64,000 nt of DNA from Marinibacterium anthonyi (lineage in GTDB: Bacteria > Pseudomonadota > Alphaproteobacteria > Rhodobacterales > Rhodobacteraceae), in assembly GCA_003217735.2 (NCBI GenBank), contig CP031585.1, forward strand, positions 5,225,501 through 5,289,500, in the 5' to 3' direction. Position numbers and translations under genes: made by a program. This document shows, piece after piece, positions 34,650 to 43,633 of this stretch (within the stretch, counting starts at the first letter, position 1; each line of letters opens with the position of its first letter). The notes beneath the pieces were generated by a model. It saw only the letters and a list, made by a program, of their open reading frames with translations. It did not search any database and was not told the origin of the DNA.

Positions 34650-36350
34650 TCACTGCACAAGGTAGTGTTTGCGAGGCGGCTTTGGCGCATGAATCACGTC
34701 TCTCTCCACCGGGAAATCCCCCATCAGGTAGGGATGCATCCCCTGGTTCTTGAGGTTCTGCAGGAAGCGGCCGAAGCCATCAAGGTCCACCATGCGCGGC
34801 GCCTCGGCCAGGCGGCGGGTGGACACGGTGCCAATCTCGTCGATGATGGTCTGCAACGGCTCCATCGGGCTTTCGATGAATTCGGCCATGGTCCAGATCC
34901 GCACGCGCGCCTTGGTCCAGGTCGACCGCAGCACCTTGAGATGCGCGGCCTCGACCTTTTGCAGCGCCGCGGCCTCGCGCCTGAGGATGGCGAAGTTCTG
35001 GTTGGACCGGAACAGCGGCACCGCCCAGGCGCCCGAAATCACCGAGATCTGGGCATTCGGGTCCTTGGCCAGCGGCCATTCGATCGCCTGGTTGTCGCGC
35101 GGGCCGAACTGGAAACACTGCCGTTCCCCCCGCGTGTTCCAGATAAGCGAGGTAAAGAACGCCTTGGTGTCGTTGTCCCGGCAATGGGCATTGTCGCTGA
35201 GCGCGCCGTTGATCAGCTGCGCGCCACCGGCGAATTCGACCCGCTCCGGCGCAAACAGGTGTCCATGCACGCGGGTGCCGGTCAGCTTGGCGAGCCAGGG
35301 TTCGAAATCCTCGAACAGTTCGGTAAAGCCTTCGAAGACCGAATAGGGCGCCGAGGTCAGGCCGTTTTCCCAATCCTCGTTCGGAAAGCGGCTTTGCATG
35401 TAAAGCCCAGGCCGCCCGCCCGTCCGCCGTTCGACCGCCTTGGCAAAAATGCGGTCGATCTTGCCCGGGTTGGGTTCGGTCCGCTTCATCGCCAGGGAAT
35501 CGTCGTTCAGGAACGCCTTGTACAACCTGTCGGCATGGGGCCAGATCTTGCGCGCGACGAAACAATCGGACCGGCGCAGCAATTGCAGGTGGTCGTCGTA
35601 GAAGATGTGCGGCTTGCCCTGGAAATCGAACTTGGACAGGGTCAGCGACCGGCTTTCGATATGCGCCGAATACAGCCGCACCATCGACTGGAAATAGCTT
35701 TCGTCCGGGATCCAGACGCGTTTGAAATAGCTTTCGAACAGCCCCCGTTCCGGGTCTTCCAGGATCGCCGACAGGGTCTGCCGGGTCAGGCACCACCACT
35801 GGCTGCCCATGTGCGGCACCAGCCCGGCGGGGATCCGGCGCTGCAACTTGAAGCGGCGCTGGAAATTGACATAGGCGTCGAACAGCACCCGCTGGCGCCG
35901 CCAGGAAAACGGGAAGCGCAGGGTGAACCGTTCCTCGTCCAGCCCGCCGACGGTCCAGGGCACGTCCGCGGTCGTGGCGCTTTCGATGAAATCGGTGCGC
36001 GGGCGTGCGGCAAGGTAATCGATCAGCTCCTGCACCGGCCTTAGCGGCAGGCACGACCCCGATGACAGGTAGACGTGGCGCACATCCGGGAAGGCATCCA
36101 GCAGCAGTTCCGATCCGGATTGCGACGCCGCGACGATCCCCCAGGTGCCCCATTCACAGCGGTGCCGCTTGCAGAACCGCACCAGCGGATCATCGGCCAG
36201 CGACGCCTCGAACCGGCGAAACACCTTGCGCGACACGTTGGCATCCACGTGCAGAACCACCGGACAACCCGCCGCCGTCCAGTGCCGCACCACCTGTTCG
36301 GCCCGGTGCAGCGCGGTGTGCACCAGCATGACGATGCCCACCGTGGTCAT
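34650..36350 (-). CDS. Core-2/I-branching-type glycosyltransferase (GT14-like)
   Basis: The 566-residue protein begins with a GT14/Branch-type domain (about residues 1-270). Landmarks are VGIVMLVHTALHRAEQVV, VVLHVDANVS, a HVYLSSGSCLPLRPV segment and HMGSQWWCLTRQTL with VWIPDESYFQSMV. The remaining roughly 290 residues form a bacterial-specific extra domain. Such enzymes add beta-linked sugars, typically GlcNAc-like or xylose. The start overlaps the preceding glycosyltransferase stop by four bases; acceptor unknown. Confidence 0.85.
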   Translation of the reverse strand: MTTVGIVMLVHTALHRAEQVVRHWTAAGCPVVLHVDANVSRKVFRRFEASLADDPLVRFCKRHRCEWGTWGIVAASQSGSELLLDAFPDVRHVYLSSGSCLPLRPVQELIDYLAARPRTDFIESATTADVPWTVGGLDEERFTLRFPFSWRRQRVLFDAYVNFQRRFKLQRRIPAGLVPHMGSQWWCLTRQTLSAILEDPERGLFESYFKRVWIPDESYFQSMVRLYSAHIESRSLTLSKFDFQGKPHIFYDDHLQLLRRSDCFVARKIWPHADRLYKAFLNDDSLAMKRTEPNPGKIDRIFAKAVERRTGGRPGLYMQSRFPNEDWENGLTSAPYSVFEGFTELFEDFEPWLAKLTGTRVHGHLFAPERVEFAGGAQLINGALSDNAHCRDNDTKAFFTSLIWNTRGERQCFQFGPRDNQAIEWPLAKDPNAQISVISGAWAVPLFRSNQNFAILRREAAALQKVEAAHLKVLRSTWTKARVRIWTMAEFIESPMEPLQTIIDEIGTVSTRRLAEAPRMVDLDGFGRFLQNLKNQGMHPYLMGDFPVERDVIHAPKPPRKHYLVQ

Positions 36351-37357
36351 GCCCAGTTCCCCTTGGACATCAGCCCCAGGATCTCAAGCTGGCGCCAGTT
36401 GATGTATTTCTCGGACCAGGTGCACCACAGCTCGGGATCGTCCGTCATCCGTTCGGCATAGGCCTTGTATTCGACCGAGGCCGCATAGTGCTGCTTGCGC
36501 TCCAGCTCTTCGCTGGCCTTGGTGTTGAACGTGTCCAGGAACTTGGCGTGCAGCAGGATGCCGCTGGCCTTTTCGCCGCCCCATTCGTCGTAGACCAGGT
36601 TCAGACCGCGCGGCAGCAGCATGTGGGTGGAACTGACGTAGACGTACTTGCGGTCCCATTTCACCAGCGGGATCTTGTTCAGCGCCGGCGCCCGGTCCGG
36701 CGTATCGGCAAAGAACACCCGGCGGCGCGGCCCGCCCTGGATCCACAGGTTGCCGTATTCGAAATTGCGTTTCAGCGTGTAGTTGCCGGAATCGAACCAC
36801 GACGCGATCTGCATCGGGTCCTGCCCCGCCCGATAGGGTTGTTCGTCCAGCCGGCCCTTGGGGTACATGTCCAGCAGCATCGCCGAAAACGATCGGATGT
36901 TGCTGGCGTCCAGCCAATCGGTCAGCGCACGCAGGGGGCGAGTGTCGCAGAACGGATAGACCAGGAATTCATCCGGATCGACGACCAGGCACCAATGGCC
37001 GTGGCCATGCCGGCTTTGCAGCCAGTTCAGCCAGTCGACGCCAAAGCGCGATTTCTTGTAGCTGGCCCCGGTGTGCCACAGCGACACGTCCGGCTGATCG
37101 GCCAGGTAATCGCGCGAACCGTCGGTGCTGTCGTTGTCGACGATCAGGAAATGGGCGGCGCCCATGGACCGGTAGTAATCCAGAAAATAGGGCAGGCGCA
37201 CGTTTTCGTTGCGCAGGGTCGAAAAGACCAGGATATCGCTGGGCCGGATCCGTGCGGTGCGGTCGACGACGGCGGTCAGTTCGCGATGCTTGCGCCAGGC
37301 ACGACCGCGCCAGCGCTGACGCCTCACACGAAGCTTGTACGACTTCCAGGCGCCCAA
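36347..37357 (-). CDS. Glycosyltransferase family 2/92-like
   Basis: The 336-residue protein has a basic N-terminus. A GT-A-type domain follows with VFSTLRNENVRLPYFLDYY, HFLIVDNDSTDGSRDYL and CLVVDPDEFLVYP (the DxD-like metal site), and an AxRPRRRVFF-type C-terminal region. It overlaps the GT14 gene by four bases. It likely transfers a sugar in assembly of the same surface glycan; donor and acceptor unknown. Confidence 0.85.
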   Translation of the reverse strand: MGAWKSYKLRVRRQRWRGRAWRKHRELTAVVDRTARIRPSDILVFSTLRNENVRLPYFLDYYRSMGAAHFLIVDNDSTDGSRDYLADQPDVSLWHTGASYKKSRFGVDWLNWLQSRHGHGHWCLVVDPDEFLVYPFCDTRPLRALTDWLDASNIRSFSAMLLDMYPKGRLDEQPYRAGQDPMQIASWFDSGNYTLKRNFEYGNLWIQGGPRRRVFFADTPDRAPALNKIPLVKWDRKYVYVSSTHMLLPRGLNLVYDEWGGEKASGILLHAKFLDTFNTKASEELERKQHYAASVEYKAYAERMTDDPELWCTWSEKYINWRQLEILGLMSKGNWA

Positions 37358-37403
37358 AGCCCCGCCTCTTGCTGTCCTGACGGGTCAGGGCGTGCCGGAT
37401 GCC

Positions 37404-38543
37404 TCAGACCCTTGTGCATACGATGTCGAAATGATCCGCCCAGGTCGGGGCCGTGAAGGTCGACCTCGTGACGTTCACATCCTCCTGGTGCCGGGACGTG
37501 ACCTGGCCTTCGACAACGTTCTTCCATAGATAACCTTCGGTTTCATTTACGTAAACGGGAATATCACCCAGTGTCTCGCGATACACGGGCAGGTCCCTGA
37601 GGTAGATTGAAACACCCGATAATGCAGCTTCAAGTGGTGGCAGGCCGTATCCCTCGGCCCGGCTGGGAAACAGCAGGCCCCGGCTGCGGCGCAGCAGGGC
37701 CGCGATGGCCCCGTCGGACAGGCCGGGCAATTCGCGGATCGGGCTGGTGGACGGCAGCGCGTCGAGCCGGGCGAAGACCGCGTCGTTGTTCCAGCCGCGC
37801 GATCCGCAGATCACCAGGCCAGGCAGGTCCTGCGCGGGGTATTCCCTGGCCAGCTCGTCCCAGACGTCCAGCAACAGATCATGCGCCTTGCGCGGCTCGA
37901 TCGTGCCGATGGTCACGAAATAGGGCCGGTCCAGATCCAGATCGGCGGGCAGCGCAGCGGGGTCCGGCGCGGCCCGTGTGACGCCAAGCGGGGCGATCAG
38001 CAGGTCGGGACAATCCGTCAGATGCGCGCGCAGCCGGTCGGCGGTGAACTGCGAATTGCACAGGATCAGGTCCGCCTCGGCCCCGGCCGCGTCAAGCCGG
38101 GACCGGAACAGGTCCACGGTGCCAGGGCGCTGGTATTCCGGGTGATCCAGCGGGATCGTGTCGTGGATCAGAACCGCGATCGGCCCTTTCGTGCCGTCGC
38201 GGATCGCCTGCAGCGCCGGGCGGTCCAGCGCGGTATGGCCGGTGTTCAGGTAAACCGTACCCTCTGGCAGGTGCCGCCGCAGGACGCCGGGCAACCGGCC
38301 GGACAGACAGCGCCCCACCGCGATCCGGCGCAGCGTGCTTTCGGCGCGACGCACCACTTCGGGCCGCTTGCGGAACAGCCACGACAGCGGATCGACAGGC
38401 CCCCAGGGCGCGCGCCCGTGAAACGCATCGCGCACGGCGCCCAACCCCACATGGTCCAGCAACAGGTAGCCGGCGCCGGTGCGGACCAGCCCGAAAAGCG
38501 GCACATCGTCCTGCAGAAGGTGGTCGAGATAGGCCAGTTCCAC
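37404..38543 (-). CDS. GT-B glycosyltransferase (GT4 family), start uncertain
   Basis: The 379-residue product has the GT4 C-terminal pattern YFVTIGTIEPRKAHDLLLDVW, GLVICGSRGWNND, LPGLSDGAIAALLRRSRGLLFPSRAEGYGLPPLEA (the E-x7-E-like motif). The first canonical start is GTG 38543. However, in-frame sequence back to about 38618 encodes RLLDLTRSLTRAGRQPTG, which looks like the conserved N-terminus of this family but has no ATG, GTG or TTG. So the true start may be a rare codon close to the galE stop. Donor and acceptor unknown. Confidence 0.8.
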   Translation of the reverse strand: MELAYLDHLLQDDVPLFGLVRTGAGYLLLDHVGLGAVRDAFHGRAPWGPVDPLSWLFRKRPEVVRRAESTLRRIAVGRCLSGRLPGVLRRHLPEGTVYLNTGHTALDRPALQAIRDGTKGPIAVLIHDTIPLDHPEYQRPGTVDLFRSRLDAAGAEADLILCNSQFTADRLRAHLTDCPDLLIAPLGVTRAAPDPAALPADLDLDRPYFVTIGTIEPRKAHDLLLDVWDELAREYPAQDLPGLVICGSRGWNNDAVFARLDALPSTSPIRELPGLSDGAIAALLRRSRGLLFPSRAEGYGLPPLEAALSGVSIYLRDLPVYRETLGDIPVYVNETEGYLWKNVVEGQVTSRHQEDVNVTRSTFTAPTWADHFDIVCTRV

Positions 38544-38619
38544 CCGGTCGACACCGGTGGGCTGGCGGCCGGCGCGGGTCAGGCTTCGGGTCAGGTCTAG
38601 CAGCCGCGCGGGCGGCGCG

Positions 38620-39603
38620 TTATTCGTCGTAATGGCCAGCTTGATGCCATCTCCAGGCGTCGGCGATCATGGTCTGCATCTTCGACCGAGACGGCGTCCA
38701 GCCCAGCTCCTCCTCGGCCCGGGTGGATCCGGACACCAGCTTGGTCGCATCCCCGGCCCGGCGCGGACCTTCGTTGTAGGGCACTTCGCGGTTGGTGACG
38801 CTGCGCGACTGGTCGATCACCTCGCGCACGGAAAACCCGTCGCCGGTGCCCAGGTTGAAGACCCGGCTGCCCTTGCCGTCCTCAAGCCATTTCAGACCCA
38901 GAACATGGGCATCCACCAGGTCGCAGACATGGACGTAATCGCGGATGCAGGTGCCGTCAGGCGTGTCGTAATCGGTGCCGAAGACCGTCAGCGCGTCGCG
39001 CTTGCCGTCGATGGCGTCCAGCATCAGCGGGATAAGGTGGGTTTCAGGGCGATGGAATTCGCCGACCTCGCCGTCGGGATCGGCGCCCGCCACGTTGAAA
39101 TAGCGAAAGATCACGTGTTCCAGCCCGTCCGAGGCCAGGAAATCGCGCAACACGTCCTCGATCGCGCGCTTGGAGGCGCCATAGGCGTTCAGCGGTTCCT
39201 GCGGGGTGTTTTCGTCCAGAACGACGTTGTCGTGTTCGCCATAGGTCGCGCAGGTCGACGAGAAGACGAAGCGTTTGCAGCCCGCGGCGCAGGCGGCCTC
39301 GATCAGGTTCAGCGATCCCAGGACGTTGTTGCGCCAGTATTTTCCCGGCAGCTTCATCGCCTCGCCCACAAGGCTTAGGGCGGCGAAATGCATCACCGCG
39401 ACAGGCGCGTAGCGGGCAAAGACCTCGTCCAGCCGGTGCCTGTCCAGCAGGTCACCTTCTTCGACGGGACCGAATTTCACCGCCTGTCGCCAGCCGGTGA
39501 CGAAACTGTCGAAAGTGACCGGAATATATCCGGCCGCCTTCAAGGCCTTGCAGGCGTGCGAGCCGATATAGCCCGCACCGCCCGTCACAAGAACATGCTG
39601 CAC
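38620..39603 (-). CDS. galE: UDP-glucose 4-epimerase GalE
   Basis: GalE interconverts UDP-glucose and UDP-galactose using NAD. The 327-residue protein is an extended short-chain dehydrogenase with GGAGYIGSH at residues 8-16, FSSTCATYG for the catalytic Ser/Thr region and YGASK with the catalytic Tyr/Lys, plus a C-terminal RRAGDATKLV substrate segment. It lies 31 bases downstream of galU and should supply UDP-galactose for the polysaccharide locus. Confidence 0.95.
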   Translation of the reverse strand: MQHVLVTGGAGYIGSHACKALKAAGYIPVTFDSFVTGWRQAVKFGPVEEGDLLDRHRLDEVFARYAPVAVMHFAALSLVGEAMKLPGKYWRNNVLGSLNLIEAACAAGCKRFVFSSTCATYGEHDNVVLDENTPQEPLNAYGASKRAIEDVLRDFLASDGLEHVIFRYFNVAGADPDGEVGEFHRPETHLIPLMLDAIDGKRDALTVFGTDYDTPDGTCIRDYVHVCDLVDAHVLGLKWLEDGKGSRVFNLGTGDGFSVREVIDQSRSVTNREVPYNEGPRRAGDATKLVSGSTRAEEELGWTPSRSKMQTMIADAWRWHQAGHYDE

Positions 39604-39634
39604 CCTGTACCGTCGCCCCGCGTCTATTGCCGAC

Positions 39635-40528
39635 TTACTGCGCGGCCTTGTCGACCTGCGTGATCTCCATCAGGAAGCGATGCAGGTCTTCGCGCAGATC
39701 GTCGCGCGCCAGGCCGAAGGCCACGGTGGCCTGCAGGAAGCCCGCCTTGGACCCGCAGTCGAACCGCTGGCCACGGAACCGGTAGCCATAGACGCCGCGT
39801 TCGCTTTCGATATCCGCCGCGATCGCGTCGGTCAGCTGGATCTCGCCGCCGGCGCCGGTGCGCATGTTGTTCAGCGTGCGCAGGACCGACGGTTCAAGGA
39901 TGTAGCGGCCGATCACCGCCAGGTTCGACGGCGCTTCTTCCGGCTTGGGCTTTTCGACCATGCCCTTCACCTTGACCATGTGGCCCATGTCCTCGGACAC
40001 GTCCAGAACGCCGTAGGACTTGGTCGCTTCCGGAGAAACCTCCATCGCCGCGACCATGTTGCCGCCGGTTTCCTCGTAGGCTTCGACCATCTGCTGCAGG
40101 CAGGGGGTTTCGGCCGCGATCACGTCATCGGGCAGCATCACCGCAAAGGGTTCATTGCCGATCAGGCGGCGCGCGCACCAGACCGCGTGGCCCAGGCCCA
40201 AAGCCTTGTGCTGGCGGATATACGCGATGGCGCCGCTGTCCATGTAGGTCGACTTCAGCGTCTCGAGCAGGTCGTCCTTGCCCTTCTGCCGCAGCTCCTG
40301 TTCCAGGATCGGCGAGTAGTCGAAGTAGTCCTCAAGCGCGCTCTTGCCGCGCGAGGTCACGAAGATGAATTCCTTGATGCCGGCGGCACGTGCTTCGTCG
40401 ATGGCGTATTGAACCAGGGGGCGATCGACCAGGGTCATGATTTCCTTGGGCACGGACTTCGTCGCCGGCAGGAAACGCGTTCCCAGTCCTGCAACGGGGA
40501 AGATCGCTTTGGTAACTTTTCTACGCAT
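39635..40528 (-). CDS. galU: UTP-glucose-1-phosphate uridylyltransferase GalU
   Basis: GalU makes UDP-glucose from UTP and glucose-1-phosphate. The 297-residue protein has the N-terminal nucleotide-binding motif FPVAGLGTRFLPATKSVPKE and downstream VMLPDDVI and FRGQRFDCGSKAGF motifs. ATG 40528 gives the standard length; the frame is open further upstream but that part is unlike the family. It feeds galE and the glycosyltransferases around it. Confidence 0.96.
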   Translation of the reverse strand: MRRKVTKAIFPVAGLGTRFLPATKSVPKEIMTLVDRPLVQYAIDEARAAGIKEFIFVTSRGKSALEDYFDYSPILEQELRQKGKDDLLETLKSTYMDSGAIAYIRQHKALGLGHAVWCARRLIGNEPFAVMLPDDVIAAETPCLQQMVEAYEETGGNMVAAMEVSPEATKSYGVLDVSEDMGHMVKVKGMVEKPKPEEAPSNLAVIGRYILEPSVLRTLNNMRTGAGGEIQLTDAIAADIESERGVYGYRFRGQRFDCGSKAGFLQATVAFGLARDDLREDLHRFLMEITQVDKAAQ

Positions 40529-40628
40529 GTTTTGTTCAACCTCAACAGATTGGTAATTCGTCGATAGTGCTCTCTGCATCTGCATAACACAAATGCGCCA
40601 AGCGTGCGGCACGGGTGGGTCAATTACT

Positions 40629-41891
40629 TCAACGTCGGAAACTTTCGTCTGGTTCCATCCCAATTTCGCGAACATTGCGGACACGTTCAGCTTCGCGCGC
40701 CACGCGGCGCCCGAATTTCCAGGCCTTGAAGGCCGAATCACTTCGATCCGACTTGCCGAACAACCCCCCGGTCTGGTGCCAGATGCCGTCCGCCCCGAAT
40801 CGGACTTTGTGGCGCCACGCGGTCGGGGACAGGATGATTTCGGTCACGATGCGCCCTGCCTGCCTTTCCCGCAGCGCCTCGGCGTGCGTGCCGTAACGTT
40901 GCCATGGCCGGCCCGAGAAGACAAGCGACGGCGGATCGGTCCGCACCGGATACAACCGGAACGGGTCGTCCGGCGGCGGCAGCGGCGCCATGCGCCGGTG
41001 CGGCCTTGCCCGCCCGTCACGCACGCCATCGTCGAAGCCGTGCATCAGCCGGACGACATCGCGGGGTTCCAGCCGGCCCGCAACCATGTGGCGCAAGGCT
41101 CTCAGCCGTTGCGCCCGCCGCGCGCGGGCCTGCGCCCGCATCCGCAGGTCGGGCGGGCAATGCTTGTTCAGGAACACCGCCCAGCTGGCCCCGATCTCGT
41201 ACAGGTCGCGCGGCACCCGGTCGGCGCTGCGCGAGGCGTTCGCCTCGAACCCGTGATGCACCAGCGCCCGGGGCACGATGGCGGTCAGCAGCCCGGCTTC
41301 GGCCAGGCGCAGGTTGATGTCGGTCTCGTCCAGGAAGTACCGGAAACCGGGATCGAACCCGCCCTCGTTCACCAGCCAGGACCGGCGCACCGCCATGTTG
41401 GTGCCCTGCGTCTTGATCGCCCGGTCTTCGGAGGGCGACAGGATGGTCGTGCGGTCGGGATCCACGTGGATATCCTCGGCCCGGCCGGTGACATCGACCG
41501 ATTGCGCCTTCCACTGGTAGGAAATGCCGTTGCGCCCGATCACATAGCCCCCCGCCGCCATCACCTGCGACGATTGGAACGGCTCGGCCAGGTACTGCAG
41601 CCACGACGGTTCGGGCACGGCATCGTCGTCGATGAAGGCCACGGCCTCGCCGCCGGCCTCGATGATGCCCAGGTTTCGCGCGTACGAGATATTGGCGTCG
41701 TCGTAGCGGATCAGCTTGGCGTGCATCGCCTCGGGCATCCCCCACAGGCGCGCCATCCCGGCCTTGTCGGCCACGATCACCACTTCGAAATTCGGATATC
41801 TCAGCTGGGACACGCCCAGCAGGCAACGGGCAAGGGCATCGGGCCGGCCCCGACTGACAATGACGACAGTGACGGGCAGCGCCTCGTTCAT
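40629..41891 (-). CDS. Family 2 glycosyltransferase
   Basis: The 420-residue protein has a GT-A domain (about residues 5-240) with VTVVIVSRGRPDALARCL, YARNLGIIEAGGEAVAFIDDDAVPE (the DDD metal site) and GGFDPGFRYFLDETDINLRL. The C-terminal region (about 250-420) is Arg-rich and probably helical. It lies 13 bases downstream of kdsB in the leftward cysQ-kdsB-GT run. Donor unknown. Confidence 0.88.
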   Translation of the reverse strand: MNEALPVTVVIVSRGRPDALARCLLGVSQLRYPNFEVVIVADKAGMARLWGMPEAMHAKLIRYDDANISYARNLGIIEAGGEAVAFIDDDAVPEPSWLQYLAEPFQSSQVMAAGGYVIGRNGISYQWKAQSVDVTGRAEDIHVDPDRTTILSPSEDRAIKTQGTNMAVRRSWLVNEGGFDPGFRYFLDETDINLRLAEAGLLTAIVPRALVHHGFEANASRSADRVPRDLYEIGASWAVFLNKHCPPDLRMRAQARARRAQRLRALRHMVAGRLEPRDVVRLMHGFDDGVRDGRARPHRRMAPLPPPDDPFRLYPVRTDPPSLVFSGRPWQRYGTHAEALRERQAGRIVTEIILSPTAWRHKVRFGADGIWHQTGGLFGKSDRSDSAFKAWKFGRRVAREAERVRNVREIGMEPDESFRR

Positions 41892-41904
41892 GCCGGCCTC
41901 GGTC

Positions 41905-42705
41905 TCATGCCATCCCCATCTCGGCCATCATCGCCTCTATGCGGGGCACGTCCTCGGGGTTGTTCAGCTCCCAGAACTGGCGGTCGCGGGCCTCGACCTC
42001 GACGCACAGGACCTTGTGGCCGTTTTCCAGGAACCGCAGCTGTTCCAGCCCTTCGAGCTTTTCCAGCGGTCCGGTCGGCCAGGTGCCATAGGCGGCCAGG
42101 GCGTCGGGCCGGTAGGCATAGACGCCGACATGGTGGAAGACCGGCGTTTCGGCCTCGGGCGCGTAGGTGTCCGAGGTGAAGGGGATGACTTCCTTGGAGA
42201 AGTAGAGCCCGAGGTTGCCGGCCCCGAAGACCGCCGTCGTGCCGCCCACCCGGCCGGCCTTGCGGTCGGCCAGCAGCGCGTTCAGCGTCGCCCCGTCGCA
42301 GCGCAGGACCGGCGTGGCAACGCCGGCCCCGGGCGCGGCGCGCAGGCCGGCGATCAGGTCCTCGACGAACCAGGGCGGGGTCAGCGGCGCGTCGCCCTGC
42401 AGGTTCACCACGATCTCGGCGCCGCCGCCCAGGTTGGCCAGCGCCTCGGCACAGCGTTCCGTGCCATTGGCGCAGGCGGGGGATGTCATGACGACCTCGG
42501 CCCCGAACGCCGCCGCCGCATCGCGGATCCGGTCGTCATCGGTGGCCACGACCACGCGGTCGACGCCGTTCACTTCGGTCGCCGCCTCCCAGGTGCGCTG
42601 CACCAAGCTTTTGGCGACCCCACCCGCCCCGGTCAGCGTGACAAGCGGCTTGCCGGGATAGCGGGTCGAGGCATAGCGCGCCGGGATGACGACCAGGACG
42701 CTCAT
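41905..42705 (-). CDS. kdsB: CMP-Kdo synthetase KdsB
   Basis: KdsB activates Kdo with CTP for lipopolysaccharide inner core or capsule anchor synthesis. The 266-residue protein begins with the CMP-sugar pyrophosphorylase motif VVIPARYASTRYPGKPL and has VVVATDDDRI and NLQGDAPL motifs. ATG 42705 overlaps the cysQ stop by four bases; the frame is open upstream but that region is cysQ on the same strand. It works with KpsF at 29021. Confidence 0.93.
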   Translation of the reverse strand: MSVLVVIPARYASTRYPGKPLVTLTGAGGVAKSLVQRTWEAATEVNGVDRVVVATDDDRIRDAAAAFGAEVVMTSPACANGTERCAEALANLGGGAEIVVNLQGDAPLTPPWFVEDLIAGLRAAPGAGVATPVLRCDGATLNALLADRKAGRVGGTTAVFGAGNLGLYFSKEVIPFTSDTYAPEAETPVFHHVGVYAYRPDALAAYGTWPTGPLEKLEGLEQLRFLENGHKVLCVEVEARDRQFWELNNPEDVPRIEAMMAEMGMA

Positions 42706-43502
42706 GCGGTGGGTTTCAGGTCCACGCCCGGCGCATAGGCGATGAAGAACGGGTTGGCGTAGCCGTCCTTGCCGTAGGTCAGGGGCGTCAGGTCGTCGAA
42801 CCGCACCACCTGGCCGCCGGCGCCGTTCAGCACGGCGTGGCCGGCTGCGGTGTCCCATTCCATGGTGCGGCCCAGGCGCGGGTAAAGGTCGGCCTCGCCG
42901 GTCGCGATCAGGCAGAACTTGAGGCTCGATCCCGCCGACGTCATGTCCTTGACCTCGTACTTGCCGATGTAATCGTCGGTCGCCTGGTCGCGGTGCGATT
43001 TCGATGCCACGACCATCAGGCCGCCATTGTCCGGCGTCGAAACCTTGATCTCGGACGTCTCGCCAACCGTTTCGGGATCGAAGGCGCCGGATTCCTCGAC
43101 CGACTGGCCGTTGGCCAGGGTAAAGAACATCCGGTTCTTGGCGGGCGCATAGACCACGCCCCGGGTCGGGATGCCGCCTTCGACCAGCGCAATGTTCACG
43201 GTGAAATCACCGCGGCGGTTGATGAATTCCTTGGTGCCGTCCAGCGGGTCGACGATCAGGAAGGTATCGCCCTTGATGGCATGCGACGCGGATTGCTCTT
43301 CGGTGACCAGGTTGACGCCGGAAAACGCCGCCTTCAGGCCGGCGGAAATCAGGGCGTCGGCTTTCTCGTCCGCTTCGGTCACGGGGCTGTCATCCGATTT
43401 GACCTTCACGTCGAAATCGTCGGCGTTGTAGACCTCCATGATCTTGTTGCCGGCTTCGATCGCCAGCTTGCGCATCACGGGGACAAGGGTTTCATAATCC
43501 AC
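42702..43502 (-). CDS. cysQ: 3'(2'),5'-bisphosphate nucleotidase CysQ
   Basis: CysQ hydrolyses PAP, the by-product of PAPS-dependent sulfation and reduction. The 266-residue protein is an inositol-monophosphatase-fold enzyme with metal-site motifs VTEEQ, DPLDGTKEF and WDTAAGHAVL. Its place beside kdsB and near the large sulfotransferase suggests it recycles PAP from glycan sulfation, though sulfate assimilation is also served. It is divergent from the permease across 131 bases. Confidence 0.93.
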   Translation of the reverse strand: MDYETLVPVMRKLAIEAGNKIMEVYNADDFDVKVKSDDSPVTEADEKADALISAGLKAAFSGVNLVTEEQSASHAIKGDTFLIVDPLDGTKEFINRRGDFTVNIALVEGGIPTRGVVYAPAKNRMFFTLANGQSVEESGAFDPETVGETSEIKVSTPDNGGLMVVASKSHRDQATDDYIGKYEVKDMTSAGSSLKFCLIATGEADLYPRLGRTMEWDTAAGHAVLNGAGGQVVRFDDLTPLTYGKDGYANPFFIAYAPGVDLKPTA

Positions 43503-43633
43503 GAATAAGCTCCGTCCTATCGGGTTGATTGAAAAGTCACTCTGCGCACCTTATGGTGACAGGGAAACGGATCGGCAAGAACTCCATGCCATATACCGTC
43601 GACACCCCAGGAACATAGCGAGGCCGCGGGCCA

